Assembly: GCF_000143415.4 (NCBI RefSeq)
Contig: NW_003314348.1
Location: 191,309-255,308 of the forward strand
Reading direction: 5' to 3'
DNA length: 64,000 bases
DNA from: Selaginella moellendorffii
Taxonomy: Eukaryota > Streptophyta > Lycopodiopsida > Selaginellales > Selaginellaceae
Shown one piece after another: positions 30,519-44,918 of the stretch; position 1 is the stretch's first letter, and every line of letters begins with the position of its first letter. Position numbers and translations under genes: made by a program. The notes under the pieces were generated by a model. It did not search any database. It had not been told where the DNA came from and saw only the letters and a list, made by a program, of their open reading frames with translations.

Positions 30519-32615
30519 ATGGATCGATGTGTGGGGGGAGGGGGCGAAGGAATAGGAGGAGGAGAGAGCGCGAGAGAGATGGGAGAAGTTACGCAACAAC
30601 AATGCAAAAGTGGCAGCACAGAGAGGCGAGCAAGGAGGGCGGCCGAAAAAAAAAGGAGAGAAACAACGAGAAACAAAACAAACAACTTACTTATACCCGG
30701 GGCCGAATGACTGGACTCCGTTACGCGCGCCCGCATTCCGGCGGCGCGCGCGCCACACACTGGAAAAAAAAGAAAAAAAACAGTTTGGTATAATTGCCAC
30801 GTGGCTGACACGTCAGTGCCACGCGAACGACCAGATTCTTTTTTAAGCGCTTTAATTATGACGTCACCAAGCATCACACGTCATAGTGACTAAAGAATCT
30901 TTGTTGGATTCGCGTTTCTTTTATTTCTCTCTTCGCGGGCGACAACGTCACAGTGTGAAAGAATTAACTTTTGCTTTCACGATATAACGACGCTTAAAAA
31001 GAATAGCACCAACAAGCTGGTACCTTGCGAAAGAAAGAACGCTATCAAAAAATTCGTGCCTCTTTCTCAATGGGTTCTGTTATTCACACACACATTTCCA
31101 CGAGCGTGAGAAGAACACAAGCGAAGAGAAATCAGCTCACCAGTAGCGAAGGATCACATCGCATCCCATCGCATTGTCACGGAGCACGGACTGGTTCCTG
31201 GCTGTCAAATTCGGGAAGAACAAAAAAGAAAAAACCAAAAGCCACACTTATCTCCCGAGTGAATGTGGCTCCAGCTGAGGCAGGCCGGATTCTCCTCCAT
31301 CTTCCAACGATGCTTTTCTTTCTCCGTTGTCTCTCGAATCTCGCTCTCTCGATCAAGCGCTTCTTCCATGAAAGTAAAGAGAAAAGGTTCCAAACTCCGA
31401 GGCACTGTGTCTGTGTAGGTGGCGCTCCCTGCTTGGCGGTGACGCTTTTGTCTTTCTCAACCCGTCAGGCCCGAAGATAATTGCACACCCGAGGTACCAC
31501 CACCAGTACCACCACAAGTCACCGAGTTCGCTGACTTTAGCTTCCCGAGAGACAACACCGCAATGAGTGCCTTGGAAGGCAGAATCATAATTCCAGCAGC
31601 AACTTATCTGCCATAAAACCCACGAGTGACGACTTCCTGTAATGCTGCTGCTGCTATCCTGCTGCTGCTGCTGTTACTTTTCCCCTCCGAGATGCAAAGA
31701 GAGAGAGGGAGAGCTCTCCCTTCAAGTCCCTGCTTACTTCCTGCTATTCTATCTATCTATATGCTGTTTATATTCCTTTCCTCCCTCCCTCCCTCCCTCT
31801 CTCCCTCCTCTGGCTGGCCCCTGGCACTCCCAAATTCCCAGATTCCCAAAGGTACCCCTAGTGCTATAGCTAGAATTGGAGATAGAGAGATGATCTGGCC
31901 TAGGCAGGAGTATGAAGCCTATAACAAACAGAGCACACTGTTGTAAGGCCTGACTATGGACAAGACGACTTCTTTCTAGCGGGGCTTCTGGTAAGTCTGC
32001 CTATTACGGACGAGACGAGGAGATGGTGGATGGAGATATAGAGAGAGGATGGTGATGCTAAAAGAGAGGACGCTTAGGGAAGCACACGCGCTGCTGCAAT
32101 CAATACCACATGCAACATCAACAAGCCAAGAAAGGACCGACGACGCAGCTCGCAAGAGCGATCTTTCGAGCAAGGAATGAAAATCTAAGCTACACAAAAA
32201 GCCCACTTGTAAACTACACATACCTTTCAAAGCCTCATTACGACAGCCGATATCACCACCACCCCCACCACAGACACACCGTTGCTGCTGCTGCTGCTCC
32301 TGCGTAAGTATTCCTTTTCGTGGACTCACAAGGTACACGTCCCCTGTGCGCAATGCACGTGGATGGATACGGAGGGTTGAAACTCCACGGGACTGCACTG
32401 CCACATCGGCTCTGTGCCTGTTCTGTCTGCCTGCGCAGAACCAAAACCGAGGTGAGTATGAGGACTTTTTAGCATTTAGCATTAGGCTCACCTTGATGAT
32501 ACCATTACCAAGTGGTCAACTTAGCATAGCTACCTAAGGTGGAAAATGAGGAGAGAAAAAAAGAAAAGATCGTCAATAAGAATGAAATCAGATTACCTCT
32601 GCCTGCGCGATGCTC
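30519..32615. other. Long upstream flank of the MYB gene, no supported gene
   Basis: About 2.1 kb with no convincing exon chain. It contains A-rich and homopurine runs (30640-30680, 30760-30780). It also has a (CCCT)n-like CTCC repeat at 31776-31810, CTG/CAG trinucleotide runs near 31640-31680 and 32283-32300, and a GACGTCA-type element near 30859. Several open frames exist but are low-complexity. It probably holds the MYB promoter and long 5' leader. It is by far the longest gene-free stretch among otherwise tightly packed genes. Confidence 0.5.
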
Positions 32616-32619
32616 TTTT

Positions 32620-33390
32620 ACACACCAGTATCAGTAGCGTTGGATCTCGGTTGGAGCGCCTCTTCTCTAGCTTTATAGACGCCTAGGACATAGTTCCTCT
32701 GCCTGAGATGTGCTCTGACTTGTCCAAACAGCTGCCAGCGGAGAAGCCGCCCATAACCAATACCAAATCCCACCAAGTACTTATGGTGGATTTGATCGAT
32801 CACATGGAAAGGCCTTCACAATCGGTGCAGACAGTAAGCAGCAACAACAACAGCAGCAACGAGAGAGCCTGGTTAAGCTGTTTTTCCCTGCTGCAGGAAT
32901 CCAACACCACAACCTTGCCTTTGCTGACGACCCGGATGATGGAAGCCTCACACGCAAAAGGCACCCCAAGGACGACCTGGGAAGAGTCAGCCACCTTTGC
33001 ATAAAATACCCCCGCTCCACGAACTGATGTATGAAAGGGGCGCCTGAGAGGCAGTCCATATCCATCCAGAGCCAAATCTATATCCAATGTTCCCCTGCCA
33101 CTGTACTCGAGCCTCGCCATCAATACCGCCCCACCTTCCAAAGCCGAGAAAAAGACCATTCCTGGCACCAATTGAACCGACAAGTGACCGGATTCGAGCT
33201 CCATGAGGTGCACGAGAAGGCAATCTCATCGGACACATAGTCCTGATTCGAACCACCTTCGTTTCTCCTGTGCCTGTGCCGCTCAGTCGCCAGAGAAAGA
33301 AAAAAGAATAAACAATATGCTTACCCCGATTTGTTGTGGACTGTAAGATCCAGGATACGAAAGCCAACTAAATCCTGCCTGATGATGGTA
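32620..33390 (-). CDS. Unrecognised gene, exon structure unresolved
   Basis: Several minus-strand stretches look coding. One is PGSYSPQQIG ending at a GGTAAGC donor near 33325. A second is a longer block (about 32870-33215) with HLMELESGHLSVQLVPG, LEYSGRGTLDIDLALDGYG and SQVVLGVPFACEA. A third, near 32650-32800, has HHKYLVGFGIGYGRLLRW. I could not join them with certainty, and the hydrophobic Leu-rich part (about 32830-32870) may be intronic. No family is recognised. It may be a real multi-exon gene or a decayed one; the chain given is only a range. Confidence 0.3.
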
Positions 33391-33519
33391 ATAAAACACA
33401 ATGATTGCACGATTGCCTAATTTAACCAGATTATCTGCACCAACACATCAGAAAGACCCCACGAGGCGAGCTAAGATAAGCAAATCGAACTGTCTATGTA
33501 CGCATCATACCTTATACGT

Positions 33520-34185
33520 CTAGGCCCGTGGTAGATTACGAGCTGTTTGATGCTCAAGTTGCTCCACGGTTTCCCGTAGCATCTTTCTGTCCGCGCTTGT
33601 CAAGGCTTTATCTACGTGAAAAAAACAAAAGAAGAAAACCGCGAAAGGATACACTTGAGCTGCCAGGAGATGGATATCCTTCATCTCCTCGTTAAGTCTG
33701 CAACTCACAAGAAAAACATGAGAAACAAGCATCTAGAGAGGAAGCAGAAAAAAAGAAAAAGAAAAGAAAAGAAGAAAAAGCTCACCTGAGACAAGAATTT
33801 ACAAACTTATTTCCTTTCGTAGCAGCGTCAATGCCTGCATTAGAATCGCATATCAAAAAACAAGAAAAAACAAGAAAAAGAATAACTTACATCCATTTTG
33901 TAGACTCCCGGCAGCATTATTGTAGCACGCCAGATGATCCCGCGTACTGCCAGTGACCTAGACCAGAAATCTTCACTCCAGAGGCCAAAATTTAGGCTTG
34001 CAGAACCATACCTCGCTCATCGCCTCCCTCAGCGATGCCACCAGCGAGCAGAAGCTACCCGCGGCATCTCTCGCTTCATCCTCCACGGCTTGCAGCAGCT
34101 GCGTCGCCCTGCGCACATCCGCCGTGGAATCAAACACGGGCTGGATCTCGTTCTGGAGGGCGCCTCCTCCTCCTCCCCCCGCCAT
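33520..34185 (-). CDS. Small unrecognised helical protein
   Basis: The proposed exons are 34012-34185, 33891-33957, 33786-33834 and 33520-33697, giving 155 residues. It reads as short helical segments: NEIQPVFDSTADVRRATQLL, CSLVASLREAMSEV, CIDAATKGNKFVNSCLRLNE and SADRKMLRETVEQLEHQ. The look is that of a coiled-coil complex subunit. A pyrimidine-rich 43-bp stretch (33612-33654) resembles an intron, but removing it breaks the frame; keeping it adds the hydrophobic VYPFAVFFFCFFHV. So either the last exon is continuous or the gene carries a frame error. I do not recognise the family. Confidence 0.45.
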
Positions 34186-34562
34186 CGCTCCTCCAAAGCC
34201 CTAAAGCAAACGCGGCGGGATTAACACGAGATAAGAACAGTGAAGTAAAAATTCGCATTGCTGTGATAGACGGCTCAAGGTTTTTCCATACAAAACGTTT
34301 CTTTTCATACGCTCGACTGTGGTGAGGGAGACTCGGGAAGAAGGAGAAGAGTCTAGCCTGACCCGGGGAGCATTATCGACCAGTAATGGCTGTGTCCCAT
34401 TGATTTATCGCGCTGCGGACCTGGATTATCGCTATGTCGCCCACTGACGATCGCCTCATTTTTTCTCAGTGGTGACTCCCACCGCCACACTGGTCACCTG
34501 GAAAGTTTTCACAAAGTTTAGAGATCTTTCCTACAGCAAGGAGCGCAAAGAAAGGAAAGAGA

Positions 34563-35630
34563 TCATACTAGCTTGCCGGTTTCATCCATGGTCATGGGGT
34601 TCTCCACAACCACAGTCTGCGATGGTTGCCTCGTCGGCGCAGGCTGCGTGATAAGATACATTAGTGATCGAGTGCTATGTCAATCAAGCTGTGAAAATGG
34701 CTGATACCTCTGATACGGATGCGGGCTGGGGAAGGGGAGCGTAGGTTGGTCTTTGCACAGGGAGGGGCATTCTCGCGTTGCTGAGATGCTGGTCACACAG
34801 GGAGAAGTGGCGTGATAAGATCAAAACATAACGTCGCCCTCAAGAAAAGACTTACCGGTATCGTCGTGACATACTGGCAGAGCGCGCATTTCACCGATTG
34901 CGCTCCAAACGCATACATGAGAGTCGTATTACAGCCTCCGCAGCTAATATGCGCTACTTGGTTCGCTAAAATCACAAAACAAGTGCGTTAAGAAAACCAA
35001 AACCAAAGATAAACGAACGAAGAAAGGGACCACACCTTCCATCGCCAAGTTGATTGTGTGACAGCACGAGCACTGGACACTAGTGGCACCACGCACATAC
35101 ATGAGTAGCGTCCGGCATCCCCCACAAACGAGCTGAGCCATCTCGGTTCCTACAGGGACCACTCGCAAAACAAGACAAAGTCAACAAAAAACGTAGCAAG
35201 AGAAAAGATTTCTTTGCTTTTTTCTTTGATTTTTTTTTTTTTTTTCTTGATGGAAACCGACCTGGAGGAGGAACGGGAGTGACAGAGCTGCATAGCGCAC
35301 AGCGGACATTCGTAGCACCTTGAGGATATACGAGCAAAGTCCTACATCCACCACAGATCAGCTGGCCTTGAGACCCTGCAAAACAATTTTGACAGACAAC
35401 ATAAGATAAGGGATGAGAGAGGAAACCAAAGACAAAGTAAAAGCGATGAAAGCGAAACGATTCGTTATCTCCCTCCCCCCTTTTCACGATTTCACGAGAT
35501 TATGGAGCAGCGATCGGTCCGGGGGGAAATTCTGGAGAAATCGGGGCAAGAAGGGGGGAGCGATTGATTTCTCACCTGGCGGTGGCGGCATATGAGGCTG
35601 GGGAGCGTAGGGCACCAGCGGAACCGGCAT
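34563..35630 (-). CDS. LOL1: LSD1-like zinc-finger protein (LOL/LSD1 family)
   Basis: Six exons: 35576-35630, 35262-35375, 35036-35149, 34856-34965, 34708-34788 and 34563-34643, giving 184 residues. Three zf-LSD1 fingers, each encoded by its own exon, read [40 protein letters not shown] and [21 protein letters not shown] Pro-rich N-terminus and a disordered Pro/Gln/Val tail ending in an ETGKL-type stretch flank them. Arabidopsis LSD1 and LOL1 act oppositely on runaway cell death and bind bZIP10 in the cytosol. Which of the two this represents cannot be told. The exons are regular, with every internal finger exon starting in the same phase. Confidence 0.92.
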
Positions 35631-36009
35631 TGGCGCGGAGATTCGCGTGAATCGCTGCCGATGAATCCGATGAATCGCGCGCCCGGAAATTCCGCCGAGA
35701 GATCGAAACAGGGCAACGATCTCCCCCAAAACTTCCCTGCAATGCGCCGATCCGATGGCGCTAGCGCCGCGCCAGGCGCCTCAGCTTCGTCGAAGCCAAA
35801 CCCTACGCGTCGCCCGGGAGAGCTAAGCTTTGTGGTGAGAGCTTCTTTGAATCCATGAGAATTTTCGTCGAAAGCCTGATCAGCCAGCGCCAAGGCTTAT
35901 CCACACCGTCCATCGCGACAATCGTAAACCGACGGCCGAGATGGGTTAGGTCTCCTCTTGAGTTGAATATTCTCAGCTTAGAACCCTAATTCTTCCATAG
36001 AAGAGGGCG
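35631..36009. promoter_or_regulatory. 379-bp divergent region (LOL / YKT6)
   Basis: Start codons at 35630 (-) and 36010 (+). GC-rich on the LOL side, with AACCCTAAT near 35980 close to the YKT6 start. No TATA box is clear. Confidence 0.35.
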
Positions 36010-36895
36010 ATGAAGATCACGGCGCTGCTGCTGCTCAGGGCGAGCGATTCGGCAGCAGGATCATCGGCTTCCGGCAGCGACCCGGCGGTACTGGCAAATG
36101 CATCGGATGTGAGCCATTTCGGCTATTTCCAGCGCTCCAGCGCCAGAGAATTCATCATGTTTGTAGCTAGAACTCTCGCCAAGCGGACGCCGCAAGGGCA
36201 GCGGCATTCCGTGGAGCAGGATGGTAAGCGTTGATTTCCAGATCCAGTTTTCTCATTCTTTGCGTGTAGAGTATGTGGTGTATTGCTACAACAGGAATGG
36301 GCTTTGCGGGCTGGCGTTCACGGACAAGCAGTATCCAATGCGAAGTGCTTTCTCAGTAATTAACAAGGTGAGCAATCCAAATTCTTTTGTTCTTCTCTTG
36401 AGCATGATCATCGCTCAGGTGATCGATGAGTACATCCAAGCGTTTGGAAATTCCTGGAAATCAGTGACAACCGATAACACGGAACAATGGCCGGCTCTAA
36501 ATCAAGCCTTGATGAAGTACCAGGTTGGTTGCTCCATTCCAGTTTTGCTCTTCAATCGTGAGATCTTTCCGTGAATTGCAGGATCCAATGGAAGCTGACA
36601 AGCTCATGAGGATCCAGAGGGATCTCGACGACACCAAAGTCATACTGGTACGTGACGCCATAGCTTAGCTTCCTTTCGACAAGGATTTATTTTTCTCCTT
36701 GTTTGTACAGCACAAGACCATAGAAAGCGTCCTCGCTCGAGGGGAAAAGCTCGACTCATTGGTGGAGAAGAGCTCTGATCTTAGCATGGCTTCCCAGGTA
36801 TCCAAAATCTGTCTTTTCAATCGTATCAAACTCCCAGCCTGCAGATGTTTTACAAGCAAGCCAAGAAAACCAACCAGTGCTGCAGCATCTTGTGA
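36010..36895 (+). CDS. YKT6: YKT6 R-SNARE
   Basis: Six exons: 36010-36223, 36270-36367, 36419-36523, 36582-36647, 36711-36797 and 36845-36895, giving 206 residues. The N-terminal longin domain includes FGYFQRSSAREFIMFVARTL and YNRNGLCGLAFTDKQYP. The SNARE motif runs MRIQRDLDDTKVILHKTIES to LDSLVEKSSDL with its central Arg. The end is NQCCSIL, a CAAX box with a preceding palmitoylated Cys in place of a membrane span. YKT6 cycles between cytosol and Golgi, vacuole or autophagosome membranes. Exon 1 has a short insertion (SDSAAGSSASGSDPAVL) relative to many homologues. Confidence 0.95.
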
Positions 36896-37098
36896 GAGCG
36901 ACGCGATTTTGATAAAACTCGCTATACATACCGTGTGTTGACGTAAGCTTGTATAATCTACCAGCACCTCAGAAAAGTATCTATCATCACTGTAATCAGC
37001 CAGATTCACGAAACTTCAAATCCATTCTTTTCTATCTTCCTGAAACAAGCTAGAAAAAAAGTTAAATCTTACAAGTAAGATCAGAGGTGTTCTTTCCA

Positions 37099-39492
37099 TC
37101 ACATAGACATTGCTTGCTCACAGCTCTGCAGCGCTTGGTTCGCGAAGTATCTCACGTCCACGTCCGGATCTTCGCTCAACTCCACCAAGCATGGGCGAAT
37201 CGACTGCTCAACAACCTGGAAATACACATTAAAAAGTAGTCTCTAGAAAGCTTGAGAACTTCTGTGACTTTACCTCGCTGCCAACGATCGGGATAAACGA
37301 TTGTAGGATCTTCGCCACGTTGAACTTCACGTTTGGAATCCTGTTACAATTTATTAATTCGACTTCTACCTTGGCTCGACGTACCTGTCTTTTGCAGCGT
37401 TGATCACGACTGGTAGCATCATCTGGCATGTCACTTCCGAGCCAACAACAGGGGCGAACAAAGAAATGGCATACAGTATCGTCAACCGGTATAAATAGTG
37501 AGGATTGTTAATCATCTCCAACACCTGAGAAAAGCATTACTTTCAAGAGATCTTCACACACAAAAAACTCATACCTGTGGAATAATATGTCTGCAAGCCC
37601 ATTCTGTGCCAAACTCTTCGGTCAGCCTCTTCAGGTTGTTTGCGGCAGCTTCCCTGATAGAGCACACCTGGTACACGATTTGGTTGAGTGTCAACACTTG
37701 AGATTTCACGATTCAAACCTGATCTCCAAGCCAATGCATACACAAGGCACCAAGCTTGTCATCAAAGAATTCCACTCCCAGTTGGCTCGCAAGGAGTGGA
37801 ATGTACTCAATAATAGCCAGCCGCACCCGCCAGTGTTTGTCTTCGGCCAGTTCCACAATCGCGGGTAGGAGAGATTGCGATAACAAGTCAATACCAATAA
37901 CCTGTAACGAAAAGATCAACTCAAAACAATGAATCTTCGTTGGGCGAACTTGCCTTGTTGACTTGATCCAGCTTGCTTATGATGTTGAGCCTAACGTCAG
38001 GGAATTCATCCTTCAAAAGGGCCAAAAATATTGGTAAAAGTTGTTCGATTGTCGCGTCCTGCAAACCAAACTAATCAGCACAGGACGAAAGAGCACAAAT
38101 TGCCTACTTTTCCAAGAACCGGTGCCATGCCCATTATTACAGAAGCCAAAGCCGCACGAACATGTTGTGACGAGTCTAGAGAAAGTTCCTGTTGGGAGTC
38201 AAAAGAAGGTCATGTCTGTGCACCACAGAAAAATCTCTCGGCTTACCTTTACACATGGTAGAATGCTTTGCATGGCAATCTCGGGCTGGACTATCTCACA
38301 AAACTTGGTCACTTTATCGGCTGCTGCTATTCTGACTTCCGCTTCGTTATCTCTTAAAAGTCGCACATAGGCGGGGACCAGATCAACCCTTTGCACATAA
38401 AAGAAAAGATCAACAATCCATCAGTGTCCCCAAGAAAAAGCCAATGTCAGTGGACAATACCTAGTACATTCCGGTCCAACAGTTTCACAGAGTTCATATA
38501 GTTGATTAGCAACCATATAACGTACCCGCCAGGACTTGTCCTGTAGAAACAAACACGCACCGCATCAGCAACAGGAACAATAAAAGAATGAGACATACTT
38601 GTGAGAAATTTAGTATGAGCGGCAACACACAGGCAATGCAGTCGCTTGTTTGTAGCAACCTTCCAAGCGCAGCACAGCCTTCAACAGCTAGAAGCCTGAC
38701 CGAATCCTGCTCTGAAACATCGAAAAAGAAATTTGAGAAAAGAAAAAAAAAACAAAAAAAAATATTGGGAAAGCGTTGCTGATCATACCATCCTGTGTGA
38801 GGTCCCGAAAGACAGCCATGATATCGGTCTTTAGAAACGCAGGCTCGATGGTAGCAGCAAACTTCCCGAGGTTGGAGATGGCGGCCCTTCTCACCAAAGG
38901 CATATCGTCGTGACTTAGTTGGTTGTAGATGGTTCTCAATTCCGCTCGGAGAAGCTCCGGAGCGCTCGGGTAGACAATGTGTAGCAGTCCACACACCGAC
39001 ACTCTAGCCGTGAACCATTCTCCAGCCGCGAGCCTCTGCGAATCAAAGAGATCTCACGCCGTGAGCTCAATGTAGCTACAGATCTACGACCTTTACCTTG
39101 ACAACCGGAGCAAACCATTCCACAAGATCGCGCTCGTTCATCACGCTGGCGATCTTGCATAGCGACGCCACCGCCTTCTCCCTCACCGCGCTCTCCTCCA
39201 CATCGCACAGCGCCTCCAGCGGGGGTAGCAGAGAATGCGCGTACTCCACGCCCCCAACGTAGGGGACCAGATTCCCCAGCTCCTCGGCCATGGCAAGAAG
39301 AACCTCTTCATCGTCGTCGCTGCCGTCGGCGAGGAAGGGGATCAGCTCCCGCCGCGTCCGATCCTCGCCCAGAGCCCTAGCGATGGTGGACAGCCGGCGC
39401 ACCGAGTTGATCCGGAGCTGGACGTCGTCGTTCTTGAGCTCGTCGATGAGCACTGCGATCGGATAGAGCGGCTCCTCCACCATTGCCGCCAT
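37099..39492 (-). CDS. PP2AA: PP2A 65-kDa regulatory (scaffold) subunit A
   Basis: Twelve exons: 39097-39492, 38789-39035, 38599-38711, 38461-38540, 38247-38388, 38108-38188, 37954-38058, 37719-37901, 37575-37667, 37385-37524, 37274-37340 and 37099-37215. The product is 587 residues, the exact family length. HEAT repeats cover the whole protein. Signature stretches are [85 protein letters not shown] and [20 protein letters not shown]. It holds the catalytic C and variable B subunits of protein phosphatase 2A and affects auxin transport in Arabidopsis. Intron 7 needs a GC donor (AACAAG|GCAAGT at about 37957-37948). Confidence 0.97.
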
Positions 39493-39644
39493 AGCTCCCA
39501 GGAGAGAATCCACAAACCCTAGAACGGTATTAGTCCGCCAGGAGACTAGAATATGCCAATCGCGTCTTTTAATTTCTAGAATGGGTCCACCTGCAAATAA
39601 AAACTAGGCCTTCTAGAACTGATCTTTTCTTCATGCATTTCTTA

Positions 39645-42000
<2,356 letters not shown>

Positions 42001-42303
42001 ACTTGTTTTCTATTTCTTTTCTTCATCAAGTTTGCGCGAGCTCAACCTCTGTACATTGAGGAATTGCGGTCGTTTATGCGAGTGATGGTTTTTCCTTTCT
42101 TAAAAACATTGTAGTTATCTTTCTCGAGATGTTTTTCTAATCACGATATACCTTTCTATTTTATCCTCCACTATTTTACTGTTATTTTGTAAAAAGGTTA
42201 ACATGAAAATAGAATATTAAATTAAATAGATTGGCGTTAAATTAGCAGCATTAGGATAATTTAATGCCGCCCCTTAATTGCAAGCAAAAACTATCTTTTC
42301 GTC

Positions 42304-44648
42304 ATGGTCTCCATTTTGCTTTTCATGTTCTTCACAGTGACTGCCGCAACGCAGCTTGATGGAACCAATATTTACATAGCTTACTTGGGAGGGACGAGAA
42401 GCATTGAGGCTCAAACTATCACAACAAGCCATCATCAAATTCTTTCTCAAGTCACTGGAACGTAAAGTTTTTTCATGAAAAGCAGGACTCCACAAATCAC
42501 TAATTTCTTTCTTTTCTACCTTAGTTTGGAGTCTGCCATGGACGCCATTGTCTACAGCTACAGCCACGGCTTTAGTGGTTTTTCTGCAAAGCTAACACCA
42601 GATCAGGCCGAGGCATTATCAAGTTAAGTCTGTGATCATGGAGAGGTTCACTAAACAATTTTGTTCTTACCAGAGTTTCCTGAAATACTGAGCGTTTATC
42701 CCAGTAAGACGTATCACATCCAGACAACTCGTTCGTGGGACTTCGTTGGCTTGAGCGAGTCTCTAAGTTCGGAGCAATCAGGAATCGAGTTCTTACCCCA
42801 TGAACGTTACGATGTCATTGTAGGAGTTCTAGACAGCGGTATCACTCCTCTTGCCCCTTCATATGCTAGCATAGGAACAACCGTCAGCGTTCTCGGACAG
42901 AAAGTCTGCGAGACAAGCTTACTCATTCTTCGAGAAGTTGATCTTGATCTCGTTCTTGTACAGGAGTGTGGCCAGAATCCAAGAGCTTCCACGATGCCGA
43001 CATGAGACCCGTTCCAGGACGATGGAAAGGAACTTGCATGAATCCAGCTGGTACAAACGCATCTGCCATTATCAAATGCAACAGGTGAAAAGAAAAAACA
43101 TAGCAAACTTAACACCAATACACTAACCTGAATCATCTTTACAGGAAGCTTGTCGGTGCTCGTACTTTCGACGCTCACGGCTCACACGTCTATGAGAATG
43201 CCAGGGACGGCACTGGTCACGGAACTCACGCTGCATCCACTGCGACTGGAAGGCTCGTTGCAAACGCAAGTGTGAATGGAGTTGCCCGAGGAACTGCCCG
43301 TGGTGGTGCACCGTTATCAAGGCTTGCGGCTTATAAAGTTTGCTGGGGTTTCATCTGTGACGAGGCTGATATTTTAGCTGGATTTGACACTGCAATACAC
43401 GATGGAGTTGATATTATCTCAATCTCAGTTGGGAGAAGCCCGCATAGATATAGTACTGATGGATTAGCAATTGGAGCTTACCATGCCGTGGAGAGAGGCA
43501 TTGCCGTTGCAGCACCTGCTGGAAACTTCGATTTTTTTATCTATCAAATTGCAAATGGCGCACCTTGGCTCTTCACAGTTGCTGCAAGCACGATTGATCG
43601 AAAAATCACAGAGGTTAAGATCTTTCAGAATAAAAATGAGGACTTATTTTTTCTTTTTTTTCTTTTATGTTCTTACCTGTTGTGCAGAATAATCAGACCG
43701 ACAATTATAAACCAGCTCCAGTTATGGCTCCATTCTCCTTGACTGGACCAAACAGCTTGGATGCAAGTATCATAAAGGTGAGCATTAGAAGCAAAGCATT
43801 GTTTCATAGATGACTTACACAGATGATTTACATGAGCGACTTTTGTAGCCCGATATCACTGCTCCTGGTGTTGATATTCTAGCAGCCTGGCCAACCAACA
43901 TTCCAGTTCATGGTACCAATGCAACTTACGGTGAATACTCACTTCTCTCGGGGACATCGATGGCCACTCCACACGTTGGGGGAGCATTAGCATTCCTCAA
44001 GTCGATCCATCCGAAATGGAGCCCCGCAGCACTAAAATCTGCACTCATGACAACAGGTAAACTCATCAAACAATTGCGAAAGATGATCATCAACGATTCA
44101 ATGCAGCAAGCACCCTGGATAACACAAACGCCACAATCACGAGAGGAAACGCCCCATCCAATCCATTCAGCTTTGGCTCTGGCATCATCCAGCCCGCAAA
44201 AGCAGTCGATCCAGGACTAATCTATGATATCCATCCAGAAGACTACATACAATATCTCTGGAGCATCAACTATACCTCCGTCGAGATCCAGCACATGACT
44301 GGCAGCCATTGCCCCAAACACTCCACGGATTTCAGCCTCAACTATCCCTCCATCGCGATCGACAAGCTTGCGCCGGGCGCCAGCCGCACAATCTCAAGGA
44401 TCGTCACGAATGTAGGCACCGGAAGATCTTCCTACACTGTCGCCGTGGCGCCGCCGAGCGATGCCGCGCTTGCCATCGCCGTGAACCCTAAAACCCTAGA
44501 TTTCTTCTTCACTGGCCAGAAGCTCTCTTACACAGTCACGCTATCTTTGAATAAGGAAGCGGCGGGAAAGAGCTGGATATTCTCTGCTTTGACTTGGACC
44601 GATGGCACCCATCAAGTACGAAGCCCCATTGCTGTGTCCTCTAGCTGA
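42304..44648 (+). CDS. Subtilisin-like serine protease lacking the PA domain
   Basis: Eight exons: 42304-42461, 42525-42622, 42674-42838, 42964-43084, 43145-43613, 43688-43777, 43849-44056 and 44107-44648, giving 616 residues. A signal peptide (about 1-16) precedes the I9 propeptide ([14 protein letters not shown] to [14 protein letters not shown]). The triad surroundings are all present: VGVLDSGVWPES (Asp), [12 protein letters not shown] (His) and [13 protein letters not shown] (Ser), plus the oxyanion Asn in APAGNFDF. The C-terminal fibronectin-III-like domain is intact, ending RSPIAVSSS. Between TIDRKITE and [12 protein letters not shown] the protease-associated domain, about 120-130 residues in other plant subtilases, is missing; only a 74-bp intron lies there. 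Secreted; substrate unknown. Confidence 0.85.
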
Positions 44649-44913
44649 TGATCAAAGTGAAAATAAAATTTAGGTCTTGGAAGACCGCTAGGTCATTGTG
44701 GATCTTCACTTCTTGCAGCGTCATCGATTCTTCCGCGTGGATGAACTACTGCTTTCCTGGATCGGCTAGAACTTTTGATCCATTGGATGAGCCACGGATC
44801 GGCTAAGAACTAGCGCTTAATCGATTCTCCGCGTGGATGAGCTTCTCCTCGGCTAGAAATCACAAATGTAAGTGTTCTTCTCTTTTAGAAGCTTCATTCC
44901 ACTCTCTCTTTCC
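44649..44913. other. Spacer with short imperfect repeats
   Basis: Contains two similar phrases, CGATTCTTCCGCGTGGATGA near 44724 and CGATTCTCCGCGTGGATGAG near 44821, plus repeated GGATCGGCTAGAAC-like pieces. It may hold the start of the next gene, which lacks a clear first ATG. Confidence 0.4.
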
Positions 44914-44918
44914 ATGAA

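Noticed and set aside
28791-30602. MYB start 28 codons further upstream at 30602
   Set aside because: That codon is TTG, not ATG; the first ATG in frame is at 30518.
31976-32491. 171-codon minus-strand frame in the MYB upstream region
   Set aside because: Contains translated CAG and GTGG simple repeats and no recognisable domain; the composition is not protein-like.
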